A stretch of 64,000 nt of DNA from Corinectria fuckeliana (taxonomy: Eukaryota > Ascomycota > Sordariomycetes > Hypocreales > Nectriaceae), in contig WPDH01000069.1 in assembly GCA_019137255.1 (NCBI GenBank), positions 1 through 64,000 on the forward strand, given 5' to 3'. Under the pieces are notes generated by a model. The model saw only the letters and a list, made by a program, of their open reading frames with translations. It was not told the DNA's origin and searched no databases. Shown in pieces: positions 46,301 to 58,519 of the stretch. Each line of letters starts with the position of its first letter. Position 1 is the first letter of the stretch. A program made the translations under genes and the position numbers.

Positions 46301-49156
46301 TATGTACTGCGTACTACGAGAACGGCTTCAGGGAGACCGAAGAAGAAAACCCTTGGTCTTGGTCCCGCTCCCTGACCGGCTGCCGAATATTGCAATCCAA
46401 TGTCACCATTTCAAATATGACATCTCTGGTACGAATCAATGCGACCCCGTCCTTCGGATCAGCTCCGGTCTTATCACCTACCTAAACTACTGGTCAATCT
46501 AGATGGCATTTGATCTGTCCGCACGCAGATTGCCTCAAGACTTTGCCCGAGCCCCGAGGCGACCTTGCGCTATTAGTTCCTAGGGTCTCATCTTGAGCTT
46601 GCCCGTCGCTCTGTACTACGTACGCAAGGTGGCTTTTCGTGAGACAACTTCTCCTAGCGACGAGAGTCAAGCTAGAGCTGCCTTTCACCCACACCGAGCT
46701 GCTAGTCACTGTGAGGCGAAGGGCAGCCTCAAACACCGGCGCGGCAGGAGTCTAGCCGTCTTGCCGGAGCCGATGGCCATGTGGCTACCCAAGAGATGGG
46801 ATGGAAAAGAATGCAAGGCGGAGAATTTTTCGAACAATTGCGTCTAATCTATGGAGATCATCGCCTTTTGACCTGTTGAAACGCGGAAGCCGAGCCCTTG
46901 CTTACTTCTTACGTCTCGAGAAACGAAACAACGCTCCTTCACTCAACGTTTGACGACAACATACTGCTGCACTGCAACCCATTGCTAATCTAGCATACCA
47001 GCTAGCAGCATCAATAGCTAGGAAAAGGCATAGGGCAAAGGATCAACTATCAAGTGCAGCATCTTGACAATCGTCCATCATACTAGGTAGAGAAATGTGG
47101 TCTCCTCTTAGTTGCTCCTCATATACCTCTCTCTTACAGCCGACTTCGTCTCCTAAGAGCCGACCCTCCCTTTTCCCGACGTTGCATCAATTAGCAAAAA
47201 GCTTTCAAGACCGAGATGGCATGCCAGGTGACCAATTTAGAGCTCCAGCCATGAGAAGTTACCTGAATAATAAGTTCTGATCTCCCTTTCCGGAAGGAAG
47301 ACATCCATTTGGCCGGCGGTGAAGCTCGGAGCGCCGATTCTGGATGTCCCATGACCATGTCGATGCAAGCAACCTTGATCCTTCTCGATACCATTCCGAG
47401 GTCGCAATCACATCTGCTATGTAAGCTCTCGAAATGAATGAACTCGCCTCCATCCCGCATCAATCTTAACATGTCGCCAACGGCCTTAGTCTCCAGTTCT
47501 CTCCAACCCCGCTTGTTGTCTCTCCAAGTCCGGGTCTGGAACCGACACCCGGCCGAGAAAGAACTAGGGCCCGATTTCCCGAGACTATTATAATACCTTC
47601 TTGAATATTACTCGCAGCTGTGAAGCCCAGGGGCTCCCAGGCAGAGTCCAGGCCTTCTTCGCCTTTGGCAGCCCCTGCGTTAGCCCAGCGGTTGGGATCC
47701 CCACCGCACACTCACACCGTCGCCACCGCAGAGCGGCGTCTTCTCGCTTCAGTCTCGTGGGGTGATGTCGCCTCGGCCATGGCACCTCCGCCCTCGTGTC
47801 CCAGGACCTCAGAACCGGGAATCCTGCTTTCGCCACAACCCTCGTTACCACGCCGTTTTATGTTTATCGGGCTCGAAAAGGAGACACGCCCGCGTCCAGG
47901 ACCAGCCACCTGGTACGGCGGAAGCTATCTACTGCTCCGTAATACGCCGACAGACAATTTGCGGGGTATAAACGGCGTTTCAGGGACAAACAAGCCATTT
48001 GTCGGACCTGTACGAATACAGAGCTTGGCCGTGTTCATAACTGCGATGCGTATTCGTATGCAGCACTTCGTGCACATGCCTACCACAGAAAGATTTCTCT
48101 TGGCCCTCTTGTTGGACAACCTGGGGACCTCGGTAACTGAACCGAAGCTTTTGACCGTGCGAACACTTCGTGCAAGCAGTCTCCACTCGACTTGATGTGC
48201 ATGTATGAGGCATACCAAGCACAAAGGGGAGAGATGCAACGTCTCCAGGTTTCATCCGGCACAGATTGTTCTTCACAAATGCACTAGTCATCATCACCCT
48301 GAGACTTACTACGGTAGATGCCCCACTGTAGGATTTTTCTGCGTAAGGGCTGCAGTCTCAAGACCCAGGGGATGTCATTGCGTTCATCCATCCAAGAGTA
48401 CTTAATAATTGGGGTAAATTCTGGTCATCCAACATCAAGGGAATAGCATCTTGACTCAACTAATGAAATGCCCTGCAGACAGGTCTTGCAAGGTCCCGTC
48501 CTAAAGTCCTCGGCTCGTCGCAGGGTGGTTACCTTATTAACGGGACCTTCGGCGCCGACCAGGGGCGGAGTTCTCAAGCATGGATCGCCGTGGGCACCAC
48601 AGTCATGAGGTTTATCGCGGACATGACTTCCTGCGCTTCACGGATAAAACCACAGACGCAGGGGCCGAGGCGAGATTGCGATCTTTGGGAAGACGGACGG
48701 AACTCAACGACGAGTCGGGGCCGGCAGGGCCAAACAGGACAACTCCTTTTGACAGATGCGATGATAGACCCCTTTCTTTTCTTAAGAAGTTGCGAGATGT
48801 GGTCCTTGTTTGAGCGGTCAAGGGCATAGGCGAGCAGAGTTGTGGCTCATGGACAGGCCAGGCCACCTTTAAGAACCGGAAGTTGGGGAGTGAGTGGGTT
48901 TACATGGCATTCTACTACCTAGGCTGAAATGGAGAGATGGGTGACTTTTGGCAAGGTTGAATGCTTAACAAAACAATATGTCTTGGGGGACGAGAAAACA
49001 GCCGCTCGAAACATCTCAAATTCCATGTCACACAAAAGAGCAACTCAAAATCCCCTCATCATCTTCATGATATCCAGTTGAGTTAGAGAGCTTCGGGAAG
49101 GTGTCAACAATTGTAGATGCGGGCATTGGAACTTTGGGTCGCCTCACGTGATGTGC
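43329..49156. other. 5.8-kb region without recognisable genes
   Basis: Many short open frames exist on both strands but none carries a domain, signal peptide plus splice support, or long codon-like stretch. Base composition is ordinary, unlike the RIP islands. Local features: TACCTACC/GGTAGGTAGG repeats at 44640-44710, a pyrimidine-rich stretch 45425-45640 with a possible intron donor (CCTGTAAGT, 45507), and a C9 run near 45687. Rapidly evolving orphan genes or non-coding RNAs cannot be excluded. Confidence 0.45.
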
Positions 49157-49161
49157 CGGAT
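49157..49161. repeat. Target-site duplication CGGAT (left)
   Basis: CGGAT directly precedes the 5' LTR and is repeated at 54908-54912 directly after the 3' LTR. Five bp is the usual duplication made by copia-type integrases, so both element ends are fixed to the base. Confidence 0.92.
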
Positions 49162-49417
49162 TGTCAGACAGGGGACCCGGCTGAAGGGGATGACTAAGGC
49201 CACGGAAGCCCGGATAATCCGGAAGACGGGAATTCCCTCAAAGACAAGGGGCCGGAAGAGGAACACGACCACACGGTGATAATAACACTAATTCTAGCGA
49301 TAATCACATTAATTGAATCATATTGCTAGGCTTTATTATTATCATCTATTTTTCTATAATTAAATCACCTGAAATTCAGCCTGTTAGACCCACTTATAAT
49401 TAATTATATATCTAATA
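49162..49417 (+). repeat. 5' LTR of copia element
   Basis: 256 bp. The outer ~130 bp (GACCCGGCTGAAGG..., GGAAGCCCGG...) keep their G and C bases, while the inner half is converted to T/A (TTATAATTAATTATA). Aligned to the 3' LTR without gaps. Confidence 0.92.
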
Positions 49418-52400
49418 ATTAAGAGTCTTATAGCCTTTGTTAATAAAGGCGAATATTATGTAAAAAAACCTAAGTAATAACTACTAAGATGTTATTTATA
49501 ATTAGAAGATTAGATAAGATGATTAGGCTAAATAGATTAGCTGACTAGTATAGCTAGAATAAGCACTTTATTATAAAGGTTAAGGCTAAGCACTTTTAGC
49601 CTTATATTAACCTTAAAGTTACTAATCTGCTAGCTCTTTTTCTGCCTGTTATACTGCTACCCCTTAAGGCCTTAGTAGACTTTTCTGCCTTAACTACCAC
49701 AGTAGGTAAAGCCTAGGCTAAGCATATAAGAATAACTCTAGCCTGGTATAATACTAATAATAATATATATAAAGAGTAGAATAAGAACCTTACTACTATT
49801 AAGGCCTAGGTTAAAGATATAGTTAAAAAGAGCCTCTAGGAATATAACTATAACCTAGATAGTAGCTTAAGAGACTAGTATATCACCCTAAAGAAGGCTA
49901 TAAGCGCTAACTACTATATAGCTTAAGGTACTACTCTTAGTATATAGAGAGCTTTCTTTAAAGCTACCCTAATAATTCTAAAAGACCTAGACGCCTAGGT
50001 AGATAACTTTAAATATGTTATATATAATACTACTACTCTTAAGCTTCTTATAGCTAACCTGGTTCTTATATAGTACTAACCGCTAGAGGAGCTTACTAAG
50101 CTCTTTCTTAATAATAGTCTTAAGATTTAGAAGTCTAAGAAGAGGGAGAAAGTTACTAATAATACTCTTATATATTAGATAATTACTAACAGGATATAGC
50201 TTATTATACAGGGTGTGAAAAAGGCCTAGAAGGGTAACTAAAAGGTTAAGTAAGAAGAAGCTTTTTTAGCTAACTATAAGAGATTAAGATCTAACAAATC
50301 TATACTTTATAATAAGCCTTCTAAGAAGAAGAATAAGAAGAGAAGAAATAATAAGAGTAAGAGATTAAGCAGTAAGATATACCTAGCTTACAAGTAATTT
50401 CACTCTCTTACTAAATACTTTTATATCTTTTAGGATAACCTGCTAAGATGGTTTAGAGAGAGACTAGAAACCTAAAAGACTATAAACTATAATCTTATTA
50501 TAAACCCTAACTTAAAGAAGAAGATTAAGGTGTTAAAAAAGTTATTTAGTAAGAAAGAGTAACTCTTATAAAAAGTTAGAAAAGCCCTAGCTATATTACT
50601 CGCAGAGAAAAGAGCAGCTTTCTTAAGCTTTTTATACCTGTTAAAAAACTCTGCTATTCTTAACTTAAGAGCTACTTTATATATCTTTAATAATAAGACA
50701 TAGTTTAAAGATCTTATCTAAGCTAACCTTAAAGACTATATATATACTAGTATGTAAAAGGTCTTAGTTATTAGCTATAGTAATATTACTATCTAGCTCT
50801 TCTTATTACCTTAAAAAGAAATATAATATCTTTACTTATATAATATAGCATACTATAAGAGCTTTACTTATAATCTTATCTTACTATAAAAACTGAGAAA
50901 ATATAAGATCTAGTAGGACTAAAGCCTAAGGAATAACTCCCTTAGGGACTAGTATTACTAGGTTATAAGCAACCTGCTTAATTATTATAATTAGTATATC
51001 CTTAAAGATAGTAGCCTTATAGGGGTATTATAGTATTAAGCCTTTCTAGCCTGGTTATATTATGTAAAGATAAGTAAGATAGATAGTATAAAGTGGCATT
51101 TTAGACTAGGATATTCTAGTCTTAAGGCTCTTAACTAGCTAGTTAACACCTTAATAGGCGCTAAGATTAAGAGACTATTAACTATTAAGTGTGATAACTG
51201 CCTAATAGTAAAGATTATATACTAAATCTTTTAAGCCCTAAGAGCATATAATAAAAGCCTAGAAAAACAGATTGCTATTAACTTTACACACCTAATAGCT
51301 AATATAAAGAGCTTTAACAGTCTTATACTTTTTATAGACTGCTAGTCTAGCTATATCTAGGAAATATACCTTTAGAATTATATAGTAAAGTATCTTATTA
51401 ACACTTTTAATATGTTTCTAACATCCTGTGAGGCCTAGTATTACTTTATGTTATAAGTATTTAAATATAATAATAAAATCACTAAGGTAAAGAAGATAGT
51501 AGGTATAATACTTAAAGAAAAAGGCATTTTAATTAAGCTATTAGCAACTAATACTTAGGAGCAAAATAGGGAGGTAGAGAGATTAGGGGGAGTAATAAAA
51601 ACTAAGGCTTATACTATAAGGCAGGGAGTAAAGCTCTCTAAGGAGCTCTAGTATAAGATTTATAGTATAGTAATCTATCTATATAACTAGCTTTCTTATT
51701 ATATATTTAACTAGAAGTCCTCTTATAACTAATTTTATATTTATATTACTTACTAAGATAGTATTATTATTAAGGACTGTAGCCCACGCTTTAGGCACCT
51801 ATAAGTTTATAACTATAAGGTATATATAATAACTATAGCAGCTTAGAAGAAGGTATAGTGTCTTTATAAGCTTAACCTAAAGGTATTTATTAGGTATCTT
51901 ATTAGTTATTAATCTATAAATATCTATAAGATCTAGAACCCTCTTTTTAACAGGGTTATTACTATAAGAGATGTTATCTTTAACAAAGAAGAAACCTTTC
52001 TAGAGAGCCTAGATGAGCTTAAAGATAACTTTCTATATACTAAGACTAAGAAAATCACTAACTTACTCACTTAGATTAAGAAGACTAAACTCTAATATAA
52101 GCTAAGCTAGAAAGAAGAAACTAGTAATAACCTTTTAACCTCTCTCTATAAAGATAATAATACATATACTACTAACAGCTTAGGCGACAGCTAAGACCCT
52201 ATAGGGGAAATACAGGATAATAGAGTAAAAGACAAGACAGATAAACACCTTAAGGCTTTATATCTAACCTTATAAGAGTCTCTATTAGCAGGGTTATTTG
52301 TAAAGATAATTATAGAGGTAGAGGGCTTAGAAAGACTGTCCCTAAAGAGTAAAAAAAGTACTTATATAACTAGAAAAGAGTTATTTTAGTAAGCTGCCTT

Positions 52401-54651
52401 TACAGCAGGTTGCCTAGTTACCCTTATAAGTATATTCTAAGAGAAAGAAGTTAACTAGGCTAGACTATATTATCTGTTATAGCAGCTGATAAGCCAGCCT
52501 AATCCTTAAGACTATATATACTAAAGGGACCTACTTTTACTATCTTATTATAATAGTAAGATACTAAAGTATCCTCTAAGAAAGCTATTTTTTAAGGCAG
52601 AAAAAATATACCTTTAGAGTTATACTAAGATAGGCTTATAGACTAAGATGCCTAGGGAATAAGCTAACAGTAAGCAGATTCTTAATTATATATAGGTATA
52701 TACTTATAAGACTAATAAGAACAGCTACTTTACAAAGTGTAAGATATAGCTAGTTATATATAGTAATTAATAAGCTATAGGATTATAAGAGATATATATA
52801 TTTACTCTTACTAAGAGATTATTCTAAACTCTTATAGCTATTATAGCATATTTTAACCTTAAGCTTATATAGTATAATACTATTAATATGTTTATAAATA
52901 TAACTCTTAAACGAAAAGTATATATAAAGATGCTACTAGAGTATAAAAAGGCAGGAAAGATCTTACTTATAAATAAGGTGCTATATAAGCTTAGAGAATT
53001 ACCTCTCCTCTAGTAGAAAGAGCTTAAAGGAGCCCTAAAAGAGATAAAGTTTAAGATAGTTTCTTATAAGCCCTACTATATAATTAAGAACAGGATTATT
53101 ATCTTTTACTATATAAATAATATTACTCTAGTATTCTAACAGGACTTAATAGAGGTGGTAGTATAACTAATATATAAGCTTTAAGTATAATATATAATAA
53201 CAGGCAGGTATAACCTTTAGTGGTTTCTTAGGATTACAGTCTATTAAGACAGAAAGAAGAAGCTAATCTAGCTATTATAATCCTAATACACACTTAAGAT
53301 TACTAATCTAGTAACTATACTAGATAGTGAAAGCACAGCTTATACTCTAATAATAAAAATTAAGCTGTAGGTATACTAAGGCTAAGTATTAGCTGTAGAA
53401 ATCTAAAGTTACTAACAGAAGATAGGCTTAATCCTGTATATTATAGTGATTACATACCCTAATATTACCTTTATAATCTTATAGCTATTATAATACAGTT
53501 AGAACTCTAGACTAATATATTATAAAGCTGTTAACTAAACTCTTTTATACCTTAAGAAGACTTACACTCTAGCTTTTTAGCTAGGCGGTAAAGACAACTT
53601 TGTTATAGCTAGTAATACCTCTTTTGCTAATAACTTAAGTGACTATAAGAGCTTATAAGTATATATTATAAAGCTGTTTAGAGGAGTTATAAGATAGAGG
53701 GCAAATAAGCAGGCTATAGTGATAACCTTAATAACTAAGGTAGAGCTGCTAGCACTATTATAAGCTGCTAAGAAAGGCATGTTTTAGAGCCGGCTTCTTA
53801 TAAAGCTAGGACTTAAGCTTAAAAGCACTAGGTGTATATAAATTTAGTATAATAATATATAAATAATCAGGCTTATTAATAAGCAGCTAAGCTAGCTATA
53901 TATAAGCTTATAGCATATAGATATATATAATCACTAGCTTTATTAGGAAGCTAAGAAAGGGACTATTATAGTGGAATATATACTATCTAAAGATATACTA
54001 GCTGACAGCCTTATAAAGGTCCTAGTAAGCAAGCCTTTTAGAACCTTTATAAAGCAGCTTAGGCTTATAAATATTACAGATTAGCTTAAAGAAAAGCGTA
54101 AGCTTAATAATCTTACAGGCCTAATAACCTAGCTGCAGTCAGATCTTAATTTAAGCTTATTTTTAATATTAGATTTAAAGATACTATAATTATATTAGCA
54201 GCTGTGATTATATTAGTAATAGCAGCTATAATAAGAGCCTTATATATTAGGATTAATAACCTTCCTTCTAGAAAGACCTAGATTAGTATAATAGTTAAAG
54301 CTATTATAACTAATCCTTCTAAATTAGCAGGCTATAGCTACTTTAAGCAGTTTATAACTATATCTACTTACTAAAAACAATATTAAAAAGATAACTATCT
54401 AGGTAGTAAGATTCCCTCCTTTTTACTAGGCTTAATAATAACCTTAATACTCTTATAATCACTCTTTTATATAACTAAAGACATATAGTAGCTCTAACTA
54501 TTACCCTAGTGTAACAGCTAGAGTTACTACTACCCTTTTATAAGACTTATATTTAAAGCCAGGTAGGGACTGATTTTTACTCCCTATAATAATAAGAAAG
54601 AAGCTATCAGATAGACAGTTAAAGCTATAAATAGCTTTAACTGAGAGGGTA

Positions 54652-54907
54652 TATTAGATAGGAGACCTGGCTAAAAGGGATAACTAAGGCTATAAAAGCC
54701 TAGATAATCTAGAAGATAGGAATTCCCTTAAAGATAAGAGGCTAGAAGAGGAACACAACCATATGGTGATAATAACACTAATTCTAGTGATGATCACATT
54801 AATTAAATCATATTGCTAGGCTTTATTATCATTATCTATTTTTCTGTGATCAAATCACCTGAAATTCGGCCTGTTAGACCCACTTACGATCGATCACGTG
54901 TCTAACA
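54652..54907 (+). repeat. 3' LTR of copia element
   Basis: 256 bp. Here the inner (left) half is converted and the outer (right) half is intact (CTTACGATCGATCACGTG), the opposite of the 5' LTR. It ends 121 bp before the aminopeptidase start codon. Confidence 0.92.
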
Positions 54908-54912
54908 CGGAT
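54908..54912. repeat. Target-site duplication CGGAT (right)
   Basis: Exact repeat of 49157-49161, immediately after the TCTAACA end of the 3' LTR. Confidence 0.92.
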
Positions 54913-55028
54913 CAAGAATTGGCGAATCGCGTCCCACCCACAAGTGGCTTGGTGACGCGGGCTGCCAGCTGTACAGTACCCCAACAGACAGGTACAAAGC
55001 AATTCAGCTTCCAAGAGGTAACATACTC

Positions 55029-57155
55029 ATGTCGTGGCTCTCGTTCTTCAAGAGGCCATTTGAACTTCGAACATCCCAAGTCACTATAACAAACAATCTG
55101 AGACGAAGCTTCGCATCAGTCAACATGGCCACCAGAGATCCCAGTACCTTGTCCAATTACGGCGCTTGGCGGACTAGGCACACTACTGCTGACTTCAAGA
55201 TCGACTTTGAGGACAAGTGCCTCAAGGGAGTCGTCGTGCTCCAGCTTGAATCTCAGACCGACAAGGAGAGCAAGGAGATCATCTTGGACTCAAGATTCGT
55301 GGATGTCTCCTCTATCAGTGTCAACTCTGCCAAGTCCAAGTGGGAGCTGAAGGAGTATTCTGCTCCCCTCGGCGCTCCGTTGCATATCTCGGTCCCTGAA
55401 GGTGCCGCCAAGGGCGAAATCGTCAACCTCTCTATTGACCTTCAGACGACTAGCAAGTGCACTGCTCTGCAGTGGCTCACTCCGGCCCAGACATCAAACA
55501 AGAAGCACCCTTACATGTTCTCGCAATGTCAGGCCATCAACGCTCGATCCATCTTCCCTTGCCAGGATACTCCCGACGTCAAGTCGACTTTCACCTTCAA
55601 ACTCACCTCATCCTTGCCAGTGGTCGCTAGCGGTGTTCCTGTCGGTGAACACGACGCCACGCCCGGGGTAGAGAAGCTCTACGAGTTTGAGCAGAAGGTC
55701 CCGATTCCTTCCTACCTCTTCGCCGTGGCATCCGGAGACATTGCAACTGCTCCCATCGGCCCTCGCAGCGTAGTGGCGACTGGCCCAAATGAGCTCGAGG
55801 GTTGCAAGTGGGAGCTTGAGCGAGACATGGAGAAATTCATGGAGGTAGCGGAAAAGCTCGTCTTCCCTTACAAATGGGGAGCGTACAACGTCCTAGTCTT
55901 GCCTCCTAGTTTCCCGTACGGAGGTGAGATAAGAAAATTCATGACTTTAGTTTATGTGTCTAACTGGCTACAACCATAGGCATGGAGAACCCCATTTACA
56001 CGTTTGCGACGCCTACTATTATCAGTGGCGATCGCCAGAATGTGGATGTCATTGCCCACGAGCTGAGCCATAGCTGGAGCGGCAATTTGGTGTCTAACGC
56101 AAGCTGGGAGCACTTGTGAGTGGTAATACCTTTTGGTCTCGACATTGATATCCTGACCATCCGCAGCTGGCTGAACGAGGGCTGGACTATGTATCTCGAA
56201 CGAAGGATCCAAGCGGCCATCCACGGTGATGCCGAGTTTGACTTCTCGGCGATCATCGGCTGGCAATCCCTTGGTGGGTATTCCACGTGCGACCTTGAAT
56301 GTCAACACTAACCACTACGTAGAGGAGTCTGTCGAACATTTTGGCAAAGACCACGAGTACACCAAGTTGATCATCAATCACGATGGTCTGGATCCTGAGG
56401 ATGTCTACAGCACCGTAGCGTATGAAAAGGGATTCCATCTCGTCTACTACCTCGAGCGTCTCGTTGGGCGAAAGAACTTCGACAAGTTCATCCCCCACTA
56501 CTTTACCACGTGGGCTGAGAAGTCCCTTACTTCATTCGAGTTCAAGGAGACCTTCCTAGACTTCTTCAACGACTTGGAAGACGACAAGATTCGCCGGAAG
56601 ATCTCCGAGATCGATTGGAATGACAAATTCTACTCTCCCGGCCTCCCCCCCAAGCCGGAATTCGATACCACGTTGGCAAACATGTGCTACGACCTAGCAG
56701 CCAAGTGGAAGGACTCTGTGAGTTGGCTATGCTAAATTAATTTGCTACGTTGATGTGGTATCTAACATTTCGGTCAGAACTTCGAGCCTAGCCCTAGAGA
56801 CATCGAGGCATTCACTGCCAACCAGAAGGTCGTCTTTTTGGCGGAGGTCCTGCAGGCTGGAAACCTAAGCCCAGAGAGATCTCAGATTCTCGGTAAGGTC
56901 TACGAATTGGCTGCATCACAAAATGTCGAAATCAAGGCGGCGTACTACCACGTTGCTCTCAAGGCCAAGGATTCAACTTGCTACGAGGGTGTTGCAGATC
57001 TTCTTGGGCGAGTCGGCCGGATGAAGTTCGTGCGACCGCTGTTCCGTGGACTTAACAAGGTGGACAGACAGCTTGCGTTGGACACGTTTGTCAAGAACAA
57101 GGATTTCTACCATCCAATCTGCAATAGCATGGTGGAGAAGGACTTGGGACTATAA
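55029..57155 (+). CDS. LAP2: Leucyl aminopeptidase 2 / leukotriene A4 hydrolase homologue (M1)
   Basis: Five exons (55029-55923, 55980-56115, 56167-56273, 56323-56717, 56778-57155) with 49-60-bp introns give 636 aa. The family's GGMENP exopeptidase motif is rebuilt across intron 1. The zinc site is H325-E326-L-S-H329 and E348 in WLNEGW, with the correct 18-residue gap; the catalytic Tyr lies in VAYEKG. The C-terminal helical domain (FVRPLFRGLNKVD, YHPICNSMVEKDL) is that of LTA4H. The enzyme trims N-terminal residues and in yeast has epoxide-hydrolase activity. The first 32 residues (MSWLSFFKRPFELRTSQ...RRSFASVN) are basic and Ser-rich like a mitochondrial presequence; a second ATG at 55125 gives the cytosolic-length protein. 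The copia insertion lies just upstream. Confidence 0.95.
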
Positions 57156-57218
57156 ATCACAAGCCCGCTTATGCTTCTGCGAGGGGACTTGAAATCCCAA
57201 TTGATTACAATCTGCCCT

Positions 57219-57625
57219 CTACTCCAGCCATGCCGAGCTCTCTAAAACGTCGGCCCACGTTTGACCCTCGGGCTTTGTAAATTTCTCCACCGAGTCAACC
57301 CAGTCCGCTCCGAAATTTCCATATAGATGGGGGAACCCTCCCTCCCATTTGACAGATTCGGCAAAGTCGGCGAATCTCAGCTTAGCCACCCAGAGAGATG
57401 ACACGTCGTTGAAGAACCGACCAGCTGTGCCAGGAACCTATGATTGTTTGTCACTGTTGTCATGCAACAGGGATGGTGATGGCCTCCTACCTGGGTCGCG
57501 ACGCTCATGTGAATGAAGCCATCCTTTCGGTCAAGCTCTGACAGGGGATTCTCTTTGGGAAAAGGCTCCGCTGGTGCCGATGGGAGAATCTTGTACACGA
57601 ATTTTGGGGGGGCCTCGGCTGACAT
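57219..57625 (-). CDS. DUF952 family protein
   Basis: Two minus-strand exons (57625-57491 and 57437-57219) with a 53-bp intron (GTAGGA...CATAG) in phase 0 give 117 aa, the usual single-domain length. Family strings are FVYKILPSAPAEPF, SELDRKDGFIHMSVATQVPGTAGRFF and LYGNFGADWVDSVEKF. DUF952 proteins are small cytosolic proteins of unknown biochemistry, structurally related to ADP-ribosyltransferase-like folds by family annotation; the invariant GFIHxS segment is present here. The gene converges with the LAP2 homologue, only 63 bp between the two stop codons. Confidence 0.92.
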
Positions 57626-58519
57626 GGTGGATAAAGCAGTTTAATATCGGTAGCCAGGGAGGAATATGAGGAAACGAGAGTTGGTGACAACCCCTCCTCA
57701 ATGTCGGAATTCACGCCTCGACGTGATCCGCCTGTTCGATCATTGGTTGTTGCCACATTACCATGCTCCACTCTGTCCGTCACCTCTGAATCCGCACGAA
57801 TACATCACAGTCCCGATTGTTAGAGAATCCCGAGCTCGTTACAGCGGTCATAGGTCGAAAGAAAGGTTTCACATCCTACTTTTGAACAGAAACTCGCTAG
57901 TTAAATCGACAAGATTCGCGTCAGGTTGCGAGACACGGACAGTGACAAGACCTATGTCATGGCTGTGTTTAAGGATTCGTCCTTGATACTGGATTTACTG
58001 GATTTTAGAAGTAGACACACGCTCAAGAGAACACAGAAAGCGGTTACAAAAGAGGCCATTGGTATCGTCAATAAATGTCCTTGAATTCGAATGGACAGAG
58101 GCACAGGTTAGTTCTCGCGGCATCTTGGGTCCCACGTTGGGAGAGCATCTATTCAATAAACTGGACAGTTGAGATACGATTTTGACTGCATAATTTTTGC
58201 TTTGCGACGCAGTCTTCAAGTTAGAGGTAAGTATCATACCAGATGACGAGCTACCTAGCATTTAGATATATTATGCGTAATTTTGATGATAAAGGACGAC
58301 CATTTAGGGTAAATAGAGCCCCACACTGTATGAATATTGGATGCGCGCTTAGGCGAGGCTCGCAACGTGAACTTCAACTTCCCAACTACCTCACGTATAT
58401 GTTCCTGCAAACGCATGAGGCCGCCAATCAAATCAGCGAAAACTACAGGAAAGCGGCTTCTCCACGGTGCGAAAGTTGAAGCTACCTTCATATACTCCCT
58501 AAAAGGCTCGTCGACAAGA
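57626..58519. other. Intergenic region
   Basis: About 890 bp between the divergent DUF952 and Ten1 genes, moderately AT-rich at 58130-58330. No gene is supported; short open frames have no domain. Confidence 0.5.

Larger units (their letters stand above)
49162..54907 (+). mobile_element. Full-length RIP-inactivated Ty1/copia LTR retrotransposon
   Basis: 5746 bp bounded by 256-bp LTRs beginning TGTCAG (or TATTAG) and ending TCTAACA, flanked by CGGAT on both sides. On the plus strand the domain order is copia-type: protease remnant near 50650-50700 (NLRATLYIFNN, from DSGATxHICN), GAG-pre-integrase near 51090-51190 (WHFRLGYSSLKALN), integrase core after it, reverse transcriptase near 52690-53135 (VYTYKTNKNSYFTKCK; the catalytic YVDD reads YINN at about 53110-53122), and RNase H near 53600-54020 (ADSLIKVL-like ending). 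A purine run GAGAGGG precedes the 3' LTR as polypurine tract. Dozens of TAA/TAG stops and D-to-N changes make it non-functional. Integrase before RT separates it from Gypsy elements. Confidence 0.93.

Noticed and set aside
47620..48195. 191-codon plus-strand frame in the gene-free region
   Set aside because: Ser/Pro/Arg-rich with no signal, domain or intron structure; competing frames of similar size overlap it on both strands.
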